DNA from: RUG14186 sp964644555
Lineage (GTDB): Bacteria > Bacillota > Clostridia > Eubacteriales > Anaerofustaceae
DNA: 19,587 nt
NCBI GenBank assembly: GCA_964644555.1
Contig: CAZXWI010000022.1
Coordinates: 1 to 19,587, forward strand
Direction: 5' to 3'
Part shown: one piece after another, positions 7,428 through 13,821 of the stretch
Layout of the letters: each line of letters begins with the position of its first letter
How positions within the stretch are numbered: the stretch's first letter is position 1
Made by a program: the position numbers and the translations under genes
The notes under the pieces: generated by a model
What the model was told of the DNA's origin: nothing
The model's database searches: none
The model's input: only the letters and a program-made list of their open reading frames with translations

Positions 7428-8349
7428 ATTTTAGCTTTATTGTATCGGTACTTTCGTCGGTAGCATCTGTCGAGATTAGCTTTTGTATGAGCTCCGGATT
7501 TGATGTGATGATTCCACTTGGGTAGTATTGCACAGCAAGGTTATAATCTTCTTCTGAATTGACTCCCTCTATATATACGCTTACATTTCGGTTTTTCAGT
7601 GCTTTTAATACCTTTTGAGAATAATTATCTATTTCGCTTAAAGGTATTTCAACGAACTGAAAATCTATATCAAAATAAAGATTACTCAGGTAAAGTTTAT
7701 TTAGAAACAAAAATTTGTTCAATTCTTTTTCGGTCGGCTCTGTTAATACATGCACATTTTTGTCATTACGGAACTGCTCGGTGATTTCCTCATCTGCTCT
7801 TACCACGCATCTAAGGCTTAAATCGTTTTTACGAATGATTTCGCTCAGTAACACGGCGGCTCTTTTACCTTCTTCCCCCGATTGCACTATGCCTATTATG
7901 TAGTTGGTATAAGGATAGTATTTTATCAAATCTTCCAATTTAACACAGGTGTGCTTTTGCGCTCTGTAGGGATATGTGGTTGAATCAGTAGAGAAATTGT
8001 AAGCGAAATTCAAATCTTTGAGTTCATCATAACTTTTTTGCGATATTTTACCGCTTTGCGATGTGTACACACTGAGTTCATCCATATCCGCAATTATTAA
8101 TTGCTCATCTATCGTCATTATTACATTTACAGAGAAAATATTGCTGCCGAAATTTGCAGCACTGTTAAATGAGAGCATAGTATTGGCAGGCAAATTGTTT
8201 CCTGTACCTGTTTTGGTTATGCATTGCAGTTTATCCGAATTAAACGGATTTGCGGCTATGGAATCTATCGGTGGCAAGAAATTTACAAAAAAGAACAGAA
8301 TTAATATTGCCGCCAATATGCTTATTGATAAGTTTTGATATTTTTTCAT
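7426..8349 (-). CDS. Membrane-anchored GDPD-fold protein, probably non-catalytic
   Basis: A 307-residue protein with an N-terminal hydrophobic segment (about 8-27), so probably anchored outside the membrane. The rest follows the layout of glycerophosphodiester phosphodiesterases (GDPD): a start strand, a NLPANTMLSF block (52-61; family PENT..AF), SVNVIMTIDEQLII (73-86; family E.DV..T.D..lV), KLEDLIKYYP, and a C-terminal YIEGVNSEEDY...SGIITSNPELI. The positions expected for AHRG, the Glu of PENT, the ExD pair, the HD pair and the later ExK are replaced (ITKTG, Ala55, Ser73/Asn75, Ala87-Asp88, GIV). I infer a binding or structural role rather than phosphodiesterase activity. GGAG (8359-8356) precedes the ATG by 6 bases, and a TATAAT lies at 8376-8371. 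The family call rests on pattern, not on a search. Confidence 0.75.
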   Translation of the reverse strand: MKKYQNLSISILAAILILFFFVNFLPPIDSIAANPFNSDKLQCITKTGTGNNLPANTMLSFNSAANFGSNIFSVNVIMTIDEQLIIADMDELSVYTSQSGKISQKSYDELKDLNFAYNFSTDSTTYPYRAQKHTCVKLEDLIKYYPYTNYIIGIVQSGEEGKRAAVLLSEIIRKNDLSLRCVVRADEEITEQFRNDKNVHVLTEPTEKELNKFLFLNKLYLSNLYFDIDFQFVEIPLSEIDNYSQKVLKALKNRNVSVYIEGVNSEEDYNLAVQYYPSGIITSNPELIQKLISTDATDESTDTIKLK

Positions 8350-8370
8350 TTTTAACTCCGATTATTGCTT

Positions 8371-8376
8371 ATTATA
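8371..8376 (-). promoter_or_regulatory. -10 box for the GDPD-like gene
   Basis: A perfect TATAAT reads on the minus strand at 8376-8371, about 22 bases before the ATG at 8349. The best -35 (TTCTAA, 16 bp upstream) is poor. RNA would start near 8364, leaving a leader of about 15 nt that includes the GGAG ribosome binding site. Confidence 0.45.
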
Positions 8377-8431
8377 TCCTATTTGGCATATCTTAGAAAC
8401 AATTTTGTTACAAATTTACAGGTTAATAATA

Positions 8432-8462
8432 TTTTAAGGAGGCATATAATGCCCCCTTAAAA
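8432..8462 (-). terminator. Hairpin downstream of the small Lys/Ser-rich gene
   Basis: TTTTAAGGAGGC (8432-8443) and GCCCCCTTAAAA (8451-8462) pair over 12 positions with one mismatch around a 7-nt loop. The stem begins and ends in A/T runs, so it could act in either direction, but neither side has a clean T tract. It lies 6 bases beyond the stop of the 47-residue gene. Confidence 0.6.
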
Positions 8463-8468
8463 TACAGT

Positions 8469-8612
8469 TTATTTTTCTTTTGATTGTGATTTTGATGTTG
8501 AAGATTCTTTCTTATTGTTCTTCTCTGAAGACTTATTTGTCTGCTTTGAAGATTTTTCTTCATTGTTTTTCATTTTATTTTCTTTACTTTTGCTGTTGCA
8601 TTCTTTTGCCAT
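8469..8612 (-). CDS. Small Lys/Ser-rich hypothetical protein (47 aa)
   Basis: A 47-residue reading frame beginning MAKECNSKSKENKMKNNEE and ending KSQSKEK. It is almost entirely Lys, Ser, Asn and Glu, has one Cys, and has no hydrophobic core, so it should be disordered and basic. I recognise no family. It is supported by a strong ribosome binding site (GAGGTG about 8 bases before the ATG), a hairpin just after the stop, and a position in an otherwise empty divergent gap. A possible sporulation sigma-E site lies upstream (8655-8683). The composition resembles small spore or nucleic-acid-associated proteins in general, but that is only a guess. Confidence 0.6.
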   Translation of the reverse strand: MAKECNSKSKENKMKNNEEKSSKQTNKSSEKNNKKESSTSKSQSKEK

Positions 8613-8654
8613 AATTTTTCACCTCTTTCGTAGTTATTTTGTGCAGAAAAACGA

Positions 8655-8683
8655 ATATTATTAATAAAAGTAAAAAAATATGC
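8655..8683 (-). promoter_or_regulatory. Possible sigma-E-type promoter for the 47-aa gene
   Basis: On the minus strand, GCATATT (8683-8677) fits the sigma-E -35 consensus KMATATT exactly. After 14 bp, AATAATAT (8662-8655) fits the -10 CATACAHT at 5 of 8 positions. RNA would start about 36 nt before the ATG. AT-rich DNA makes chance matches likely. Confidence 0.25.
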
Positions 8684-8705
8684 TTTATATACCTAAATTT
8701 TCTTC

Positions 8706-8717
8706 ATGTGATATAAT
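8706..8717 (+). promoter_or_regulatory. Extended -10 promoter for the M24 peptidase
   Basis: TGATATAAT (TG at 8709-8710, TATAAT at 8712-8717) forms an extended -10 element, with no convincing -35. RNA would start near 8724, inside the GAGGTGA ribosome binding site (8724-8730), so the leader is only about 10 nt. The same 12-mer, ATGTGATATAAT, occurs in the IMP dehydrogenase promoter at 17884-17895. Confidence 0.6.
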
Positions 8718-8733
8718 TAAAAAGAGGTGAATT

Positions 8734-9981
8734 ATGAATAACGGTTTTTTTATAGATAACAGAAAAAACTTTGCGAATAAAATGGAGAATAATACGGTTT
8801 CGGTCTTAACATCGGGTGAGAGCATTATATCAAGTGCCGATGAATGTTACGATTTTGAAGTGGGCAGAAACTTTTATTACCTTACGGGAATCGACTTTCC
8901 GAGCGTGAGATTGGCTGTGGAAAAGTTCGGAGATAATAAAAGAGCTTTATTATTTGTGCCTTATAAAGACGAAACAAAAGAAAAATGGACCGGAATAATC
9001 CCCGATAAGTGCAAATTCAGCGAAATAAGCGGAATTAAAGAGGAAAACATATTTTATATAGATGAATTTGATAGTTATTTAGATAAAATCTCCGAAAACG
9101 AAATGTTAAACGGAATATATTTATCTTATACCGAACCCGAAAAATATGTTCCCGATACGGCGGATAATATTTTGTATTACGAAATATGCGATAGACTTTG
9201 CGATAAACCTGTATTTGATTTATCCGAAATTATGACAGAACTCAGAAAGATTAAAACAGATGCGGAAATAAATAAAATATCGGAAAGTGCAAAAATAACG
9301 AACGAAGCACTCAACTGCATTATGCAAAGTATTCGCCCTAATATGAAAGAGTATGAAATATCATCTTTGTTTGATTATATAGCCCATAAAAACAATTGCA
9401 GGCTCGCTTTCTCAACTATAGCAGCATCAGGAGAAAATGCCACGATCCTTCACTACACATCCTCTCAAGCAACTCTTAAATCGGGCGATATGCTGCTTAT
9501 TGATTGCGGATGTGCAAAAGAAATGTATAATTCCGACGTAACGAGAACTTATCCCGTAAGTGGAAAATTCAGTGAAGAGCAAAAACTCTTTTATAATATA
9601 GTGCTGAATGCAAATAAGCTTGTTATTCAAAATATAAAACCCGGTGAAACTCTGAAATCGCTAAACGATATGGTTAAAGTCTTTTTTGCCCAAAAGCTTA
9701 AAGAAGTAGGCCTAATAAAGTCGGATGATGAAGTATCAAAATACTATTATCATTCGGTATCTCATTCGCTTGGGCTTGATACTCACGATATGTTTAATAG
9801 AGGCGATGTTCTTTTGCCTGGCATGGTGATTACCGTAGAACCGGGAATATATATAAAAGAATTATCGCTGGGTATACGAATAGAGGACGATGTTGTAGTT
9901 ACCGATTGCGGATGTAGGGTTCTTACTAACTTTATTCCCAAAGAGATATGCGAAATCGAATCCATTATGGCTCAAAGTTGA
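8734..9981 (+). CDS. M24 family metallopeptidase, Xaa-Pro aminopeptidase type
   Basis: Dinuclear-metal aminopeptidase predicted to remove N-terminal residues before proline in the cytoplasm. Of 415 residues, about 1-165 form an aminopeptidase P N-terminal domain (FEVGRNFYYLTGIDFP). The pita-bread catalytic domain starts at ELRKIKTDAEI (169-179). All five metal ligands are visible: Asp257 (LLIDCGC), Asp268 (NSDVTRTYP), His344 (SHSLGLDTHD), Glu369 (TVEPGIYI) and Glu384 (RIEDDVVV), with His240 and His351 as expected second-shell residues. It should be active. GAGGTGA lies 3 bases before the ATG. comF follows, but with its own promoter. PepP-like is the best description; substrate preference cannot be read from sequence. 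Confidence 0.93.
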   Translation: MNNGFFIDNRKNFANKMENNTVSVLTSGESIISSADECYDFEVGRNFYYLTGIDFPSVRLAVEKFGDNKRALLFVPYKDETKEKWTGIIPDKCKFSEISGIKEENIFYIDEFDSYLDKISENEMLNGIYLSYTEPEKYVPDTADNILYYEICDRLCDKPVFDLSEIMTELRKIKTDAEINKISESAKITNEALNCIMQSIRPNMKEYEISSLFDYIAHKNNCRLAFSTIAASGENATILHYTSSQATLKSGDMLLIDCGCAKEMYNSDVTRTYPVSGKFSEEQKLFYNIVLNANKLVIQNIKPGETLKSLNDMVKVFFAQKLKEVGLIKSDDEVSKYYYHSVSHSLGLDTHDMFNRGDVLLPGMVITVEPGIYIKELSLGIRIEDDVVVTDCGCRVLTNFIPKEICEIESIMAQS

Positions 9982-9987
9982 TTTTTA

Positions 9988-10016
9988 TTGAAAATATATA
10001 GGTTATATGGTATAAT
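9988..10016 (+). promoter_or_regulatory. Strong promoter for comF-hpf, nearly leaderless
   Basis: TTGAAA (9988-9993), a 17-bp spacer and TGGTATAAT (extended -10, TATAAT at 10011-10016). RNA should start near 10023, only about 5 nt before the comF ATG at 10028. No Shine-Dalgarno is present. Confidence 0.75.
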
Positions 10017-10027
10017 TTAATAAAATT

Positions 10028-10786
10028 ATGAAGCTTGATTTAACGAAGATAAAGGAATACATCATAAATTTCATATATCCGAGCAGCCCTATTTGCCCAA
10101 TATGTAAAAGGGTGTTGTTCACGGATAAAGTGCGTATATGCTTTCATTGCATAGACAGTATCAAAGTTTTGGAGCATGATAAATGCGTAATATGTGATTC
10201 TGTCCTTGGTGATAAAAGCGGAATCTGCCCTCATTGCAAGAGTCAAATTTATGATTTCAAATCGGCTTATTCCTACACCGAATATGACAATAATTCAAGG
10301 GAAGTCGTTCTTGAATTTAAGTTTCATCATAACCGTGATGTGGCAAAGTATGTTGCAAGGCTGATTTATGATGATATCGTAAAATCGGGCATTGATTTTC
10401 GCTTTGATATTATAACTTGTGTTCCAAGTAAAAAGGAAAGCTTTAATGAAAGAGGGTATAATCAAGCAGCGATAATATCTTCGGAATTATCAAGTTTATC
10501 GGGATTAACCGTTAACAATGATTTGTTGATGGTAGTCGGCACTCCGAAGGATCAAATAGGTCTGAATTTCACACAAAGAAAGGAGAATGTAAAGAATAAA
10601 TTCAGTGTAAATCCCGCATTTAGTGCTGATATTACAGGAAAGCATATTCTTATCGTTGATGATGTAATAACAACAGGTGCTACATTATCGGAATGTGCGG
10701 GAGCGTTAAAGGCGTCGGGTGCCGAATCGGTGTCATTTGTTGCATTTGCATCGGCAAGTCGTTTTTATAAAGAAAGAGAGGTATAG
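10028..10786 (+). CDS. comF: ComF family phosphoribosyltransferase-like protein
   Basis: ComF/ComFC family protein (252 aa), associated with DNA uptake in competent bacteria and with unknown substrate in many others. The N-terminus holds eight Cys in four CxxC pairs (23/26, 38/41, 53/56, 67/70), a double zinc ribbon. A type I phosphoribosyltransferase domain follows, with ERGYNQA (141-147) and the PRPP-binding loop ILIVDDVITTGAT (207-219). It has no Shine-Dalgarno, and its promoter -10 box ends 11 bases before the ATG, so translation from a leaderless or near-leaderless mRNA is likely. hpf starts 3 bases after the stop, a pairing also known from Bacillus. No other competence genes are in this window. 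Confidence 0.93.
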   Translation: MKLDLTKIKEYIINFIYPSSPICPICKRVLFTDKVRICFHCIDSIKVLEHDKCVICDSVLGDKSGICPHCKSQIYDFKSAYSYTEYDNNSREVVLEFKFHHNRDVAKYVARLIYDDIVKSGIDFRFDIITCVPSKKESFNERGYNQAAIISSELSSLSGLTVNNDLLMVVGTPKDQIGLNFTQRKENVKNKFSVNPAFSADITGKHILIVDDVITTGATLSECAGALKASGAESVSFVAFASASRFYKEREV

Positions 10787-10789
10787 ATT

Positions 10790-11314
10790 ATGAATCTGAA
10801 AATGAATTCCAAGAATTATGTTCTCAAAGGTTACATGAAAGAGGAGATTGAAAAAAGCCTTTCAAAATTAGAAAAATTCTTTACTGATGATACTCTCGTA
10901 AATGTTACGGTGAGTGGATTGAAAAATGCGTATAAAGCAGACATTACGGTAAGTATCAACAATCAAGTTCTCAAAAGCGAAATAGAAGATAAAAACTTAA
11001 ATACGGCAATCGATAAAGCTGTAAGTAAGATAGAGCGACAGCTCGAAAAATATAAAACAAAGCTGTTAAAACATAATAACGATTCAATTCGTTACGAAAA
11101 TATTAAGGAATACGATTCGCCTACCGATGGTGTATTCGACATTGTAAAGAACAAACAGTTTAAATTAAATCCACTGAGCCCCGAAGAAGCGTGTTTCCAA
11201 TTGGAACTTCTGGATCACAGCTTTTATGTATTTGAAAACAAAGATACAGAAAGTATTGCTGTTGTTTACAAACGAAGCGACGAAAATTACGGACTTATTG
11301 AGGTTGAGTCGTAA
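10790..11314 (+). CDS. hpf: Ribosome hibernation promoting factor, long form
   Basis: Dimerises 70S ribosomes into inactive 100S particles in stationary phase or stress. It has 174 residues in two parts. The N-terminal S30AE/YfiA domain (about 1-95) binds the decoding site. The C-terminal dimerisation domain (about 118-172) reads KQFKLNPLSPEEACFQLELL, then FYVFENKDTES and VVYKRSDENYGLIEVE, close to the family consensus. The two domains together mark the long form typical of Firmicutes. It starts 3 bases after comF with a GAGAGG site inside the end of comF, so the two are one operon and probably coupled. Confidence 0.94.
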   Translation: MNLKMNSKNYVLKGYMKEEIEKSLSKLEKFFTDDTLVNVTVSGLKNAYKADITVSINNQVLKSEIEDKNLNTAIDKAVSKIERQLEKYKTKLLKHNNDSIRYENIKEYDSPTDGVFDIVKNKQFKLNPLSPEEACFQLELLDHSFYVFENKDTESIAVVYKRSDENYGLIEVES

Positions 11315-11330
11315 AAAATACAAAAAAAAT

Positions 11331-11359
11331 GTAACAAAGCTTAGTAAATATGTTACAAT
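11331..11359 (+). promoter_or_regulatory. Possible promoter with inverted repeat before the acidic gene
   Basis: GTAACA (11331-11336), a 17-bp spacer and TGTTACAAT (extended -10; TACAAT at 11354-11359). The boxes lie in an inverted repeat, TGTAACA (11330-11336) and TGTTACA (11351-11357), which could be a regulator site. RNA would start near 11366. Both boxes are imperfect. Confidence 0.35.
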
Positions 11360-11403
11360 TAACAAGATAATATATTTTTTAAGCTAATACGAAAGGTTCA
11401 ATC

Positions 11404-13587
11404 ATGTTTTTATTAATACTTTCAGTCATATCAATCGTCATAGCAATGATCAGAAAGGGAAGTTTTTCAAATATACTAGATTGCGGAATTCGCGCGTGGT
11501 ATTTGTTTGTAGTTGCTTTGGTAGCTTTCCTGGCAGTGCAGGTAGGGGACGGAATGAATATAGAGTTCATTCAAACATATGCCAAGTTCTTTATTATGGG
11601 TGCTTATGCACTCGTATTGGTAGGAGCTATATTCAACTTAAGCAATCTTTGGATGATTCCGCTTTTAGCAGGTTCGCTTTGCAACTTCGTTGTAATATTT
11701 ATGAACGGTGGCAAAATGCCTTTGTCGGAATCTGCAATGCGTATTGCGGGCATTACTGCTTCTGCTGTAGGGGAATCCTCTGTTATGAGTGTTGCATCAT
11801 CTTCCACATCGCTTTCTATTCTCGGTGGTATCATTCCGATTCCTCTTCCGGGAGTGCTTGCGCAGGTAATATCCGTGGGAACGGTCTTGATTGGAATAGG
11901 ATTGTTTTTCGTTATACAAAATGTCCTTTTGGGCATAGTGTATGAATACGAATACGAAGATGACGAAGATTACGATGATGAATATGATGAGTATGATGAA
12001 AACGAAAATGTTAATACCGCACCGATTAACATAAAATCGGCTACAACCGAAAATAAAGACGGTATTGATTTTATTGCAATCGACGAAGATGATAAAGATT
12101 ATACATCGAATGATGATATAGTTGACGAAATCAAATCGGTAAATCAGAGCGTTATGGATGAAATCGACGATTTCGTATTCGATTTTGATGATACACCGGC
12201 TGATAATAGTGCCGATAGTGTTTCTTTAGATGTGGCCATTCCTTTGTTTGACGAGGACGAAATAGTTATTGAAGATGAAGCTCCTGCTATACAAACAACT
12301 AACGATGATGATATCGTATTTGATTTCGGAGTCGAAGATGATATCAAAGTTGACGAAAGTGCAGAAGTTGCAGCAGCCGATAATGATTTTGAAAATATTT
12401 TCGATGATTTCACCATTGAAGAAACTCAACCGGAACTGCAACCGGAAATTGATACTGTAGACGAAGTTGATTTTAAAATATCAGATGTTGAAGAAAAAGA
12501 GGATGACCTTGTCATTCCCGTTGATGAAACTGAAGCTTCTGAAACTACATTCGGTGATGATTTTGATTTTACAATCGATACCGAAGAACCTAACAAAGAG
12601 GCTTTGCCACAAGATGAAACCGAGTCTTTGCAAGAGAGTGAAGAAACCGACAATATTATTCCCGAAAATATTGATAACGGTTTAGGCGATTTTGAACTTT
12701 TATCGGATTTCGGTGATTTATTCGAAGAGGATTCGTTTGATTTTGATTTTGATGATGCTGCAGAAGAAACCGAAGAAAATTCTGAAGCCGTAGTTTCGCA
12801 GGAAATCGCATCTGAGGAAGAAGCAAGCCTTGAGGCAGAAGAAAGCATGGTTGATGATAACCAAACAGAAATTTCAGATAGCGAATCGAAATTTGATATT
12901 TTTGATGATATTCAACCCGAAGATGAAATCGTATCGGAAGTAGCAGCAGAAGAATCAAATGAAATTGTGTCTGAAAACGCTGAAATTTCAGAGGATATCG
13001 ATATTGACGATGAAATAGAACTTTCCGATGATGACGATATCGAAATAGATTTGTCGGATATTGATTTTGCAATCTTCCTTGGTGATACTGTTTCAGAAGA
13101 AGATTCTAAAGAAGAAGTTATTGAAGAAATAAACGATGAAACTGAGAGCGAAGAACCTGCCGATAGTGTAGTCAAAACAATGGAAGATATCACGGATACC
13201 GACTACACCAATGATGCACTTCTTGATGTGGAATTCGAAGATCTTTCAACTCAAGAAGAAATTGACGAAGTTGAAAAAGTCGAAGAACCTATAGAAGAGG
13301 AACCTGTGGATGTTGACAGTCCGTTTATAATCGTCAACGGACGAATCGTGGAAAATCCGAACTACAAATTCAGAAAAGGTATTGACTATTACGAAACCGA
13401 TAGAATCGTCGCCGTAAGAGCCGAAGAACCTAAGAAAGATCCCGAACCTGTTTCGGATTACGGCTTAGAGTTGGATAATTTCGATGAACAAGCTACGGTT
13501 TCCGAATTATCGCAGAATGGATTTGAAAAGGTTGAAATGAAGATCGGTGATGTTCAGATTAAATTCTGGAAGAGAGATAATGATTAA
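11404..13587 (+). CDS. DUF5317-like membrane protein with long acidic tail
   Basis: 727 residues in three parts. Residues 1-180 are hydrophobic with several membrane segments (about 1-15, 30-48, 62-80, 82-100, 140-178) and the block NGGKMPLSESAMR (101-113), which matches my memory of DUF5317. Residues 181-640 are extremely acidic: by hand count about 183 of 460 are Asp or Glu, with only 12 Lys and no Arg, His, Cys or Trp. They contain spaced Phe-Asp clusters such as FDFDD, IFDDF and FDFDFDD. Residues 640-727 look folded (FIIVNGRIVENPNYKF, then a Lys-ending IKFWKRDND). Function unknown; the tail is probably cytoplasmic and may bind basic proteins or cations. GAAAGG lies 7 bases before the ATG. 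It meets the zinc-ribbon gene tail to tail with one base between stops. Confidence 0.85.
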   Translation: MFLLILSVISIVIAMIRKGSFSNILDCGIRAWYLFVVALVAFLAVQVGDGMNIEFIQTYAKFFIMGAYALVLVGAIFNLSNLWMIPLLAGSLCNFVVIFMNGGKMPLSESAMRIAGITASAVGESSVMSVASSSTSLSILGGIIPIPLPGVLAQVISVGTVLIGIGLFFVIQNVLLGIVYEYEYEDDEDYDDEYDEYDENENVNTAPINIKSATTENKDGIDFIAIDEDDKDYTSNDDIVDEIKSVNQSVMDEIDDFVFDFDDTPADNSADSVSLDVAIPLFDEDEIVIEDEAPAIQTTNDDDIVFDFGVEDDIKVDESAEVAAADNDFENIFDDFTIEETQPELQPEIDTVDEVDFKISDVEEKEDDLVIPVDETEASETTFGDDFDFTIDTEEPNKEALPQDETESLQESEETDNIIPENIDNGLGDFELLSDFGDLFEEDSFDFDFDDAAEETEENSEAVVSQEIASEEEASLEAEESMVDDNQTEISDSESKFDIFDDIQPEDEIVSEVAAEESNEIVSENAEISEDIDIDDEIELSDDDDIEIDLSDIDFAIFLGDTVSEEDSKEEVIEEINDETESEEPADSVVKTMEDITDTDYTNDALLDVEFEDLSTQEEIDEVEKVEEPIEEEPVDVDSPFIIVNGRIVENPNYKFRKGIDYYETDRIVAVRAEEPKKDPEPVSDYGLELDNFDEQATVSELSQNGFEKVEMKIGDVQIKFWKRDND
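12172..12909 (+). repeat. Degenerate Phe-Asp motif series in the acidic tail
   Basis: Short clusters of Phe alternating with Asp recur at residues 257-263, 304-308, 329-336, 383-389, 435-440, 445-451 and 497-502 of the acidic protein, with one weaker copy at 554-558. They are the only aromatic spots in a disordered acidic region, so they look like short binding motifs rather than a DNA repeat. Confidence 0.45.
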
Positions 13588-13588
13588 A

Positions 13589-13810
13589 TTATAATATTTT
13601 TTCGTAATCTATTTTATGATTACATGCAGGGCATTCGAAAGAATGCTCTGTATTTAATTTTAGGTATTCTTTTTTGCACATTGGACAGGGAATATTTTCA
13701 TTCGCTAAAAATACCTTAACAGCAACTGGGCAGTAGTTTTGAGTGGTGAATGGATCTATATCTTCACATTGTCCGCATTGCTCCGATTTGTATTTGCATT
13801 TTGTATTCAT
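13589..13810 (-). CDS. Small eight-Cys zinc-ribbon protein
   Basis: 73 residues, starting at the ATG at 13810, which has GAGGTG at 13819-13814. A GTG at 13816 is in frame but overlaps that site. The Cys pattern is C5, C12xxC15, C27, C42xxC45 and C60xxC63. The second half (CPMCKKEYLKLNTEHSFECPACNHKI) is a classic rubredoxin-like zinc ribbon, and the first half may bind a second metal. I do not recognise a named family. It begins 11 bases after the spoIIP stop, so it is probably the second gene of a spoIIP operon and may be expressed during sporulation. Its stop lies one base from the stop of the convergent acidic gene, with no terminator between them. Confidence 0.75.
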   Translation of the reverse strand: MNTKCKYKSEQCGQCEDIDPFTTQNYCPVAVKVFLANENIPCPMCKKEYLKLNTEHSFECPACNHKIDYEKIL

Positions 13811-13821
13811 AAGCACCTCAT

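Noticed and set aside
11351..11364. Rex-type redox operator (TGTTA...TAACA)
   Set aside because: The half-sites are separated by 4 bases where the Rex palindrome needs 6 between the same bases, so the match is not convincing.
11481..11945. A 154-residue plus-strand frame inside the DUF5317-like domain
   Set aside because: It overlaps the main gene in another frame, has an implausible Cys/Arg/Tyr-rich composition and lacks a ribosome binding site.
12912..13193. Long minus-strand Ser-rich frames opposite the acidic tail
   Set aside because: They are antisense readings of GAT/GAA-rich codons (giving Ser, Ile, Phe), have no ribosome binding sites and track the plus-strand composition.
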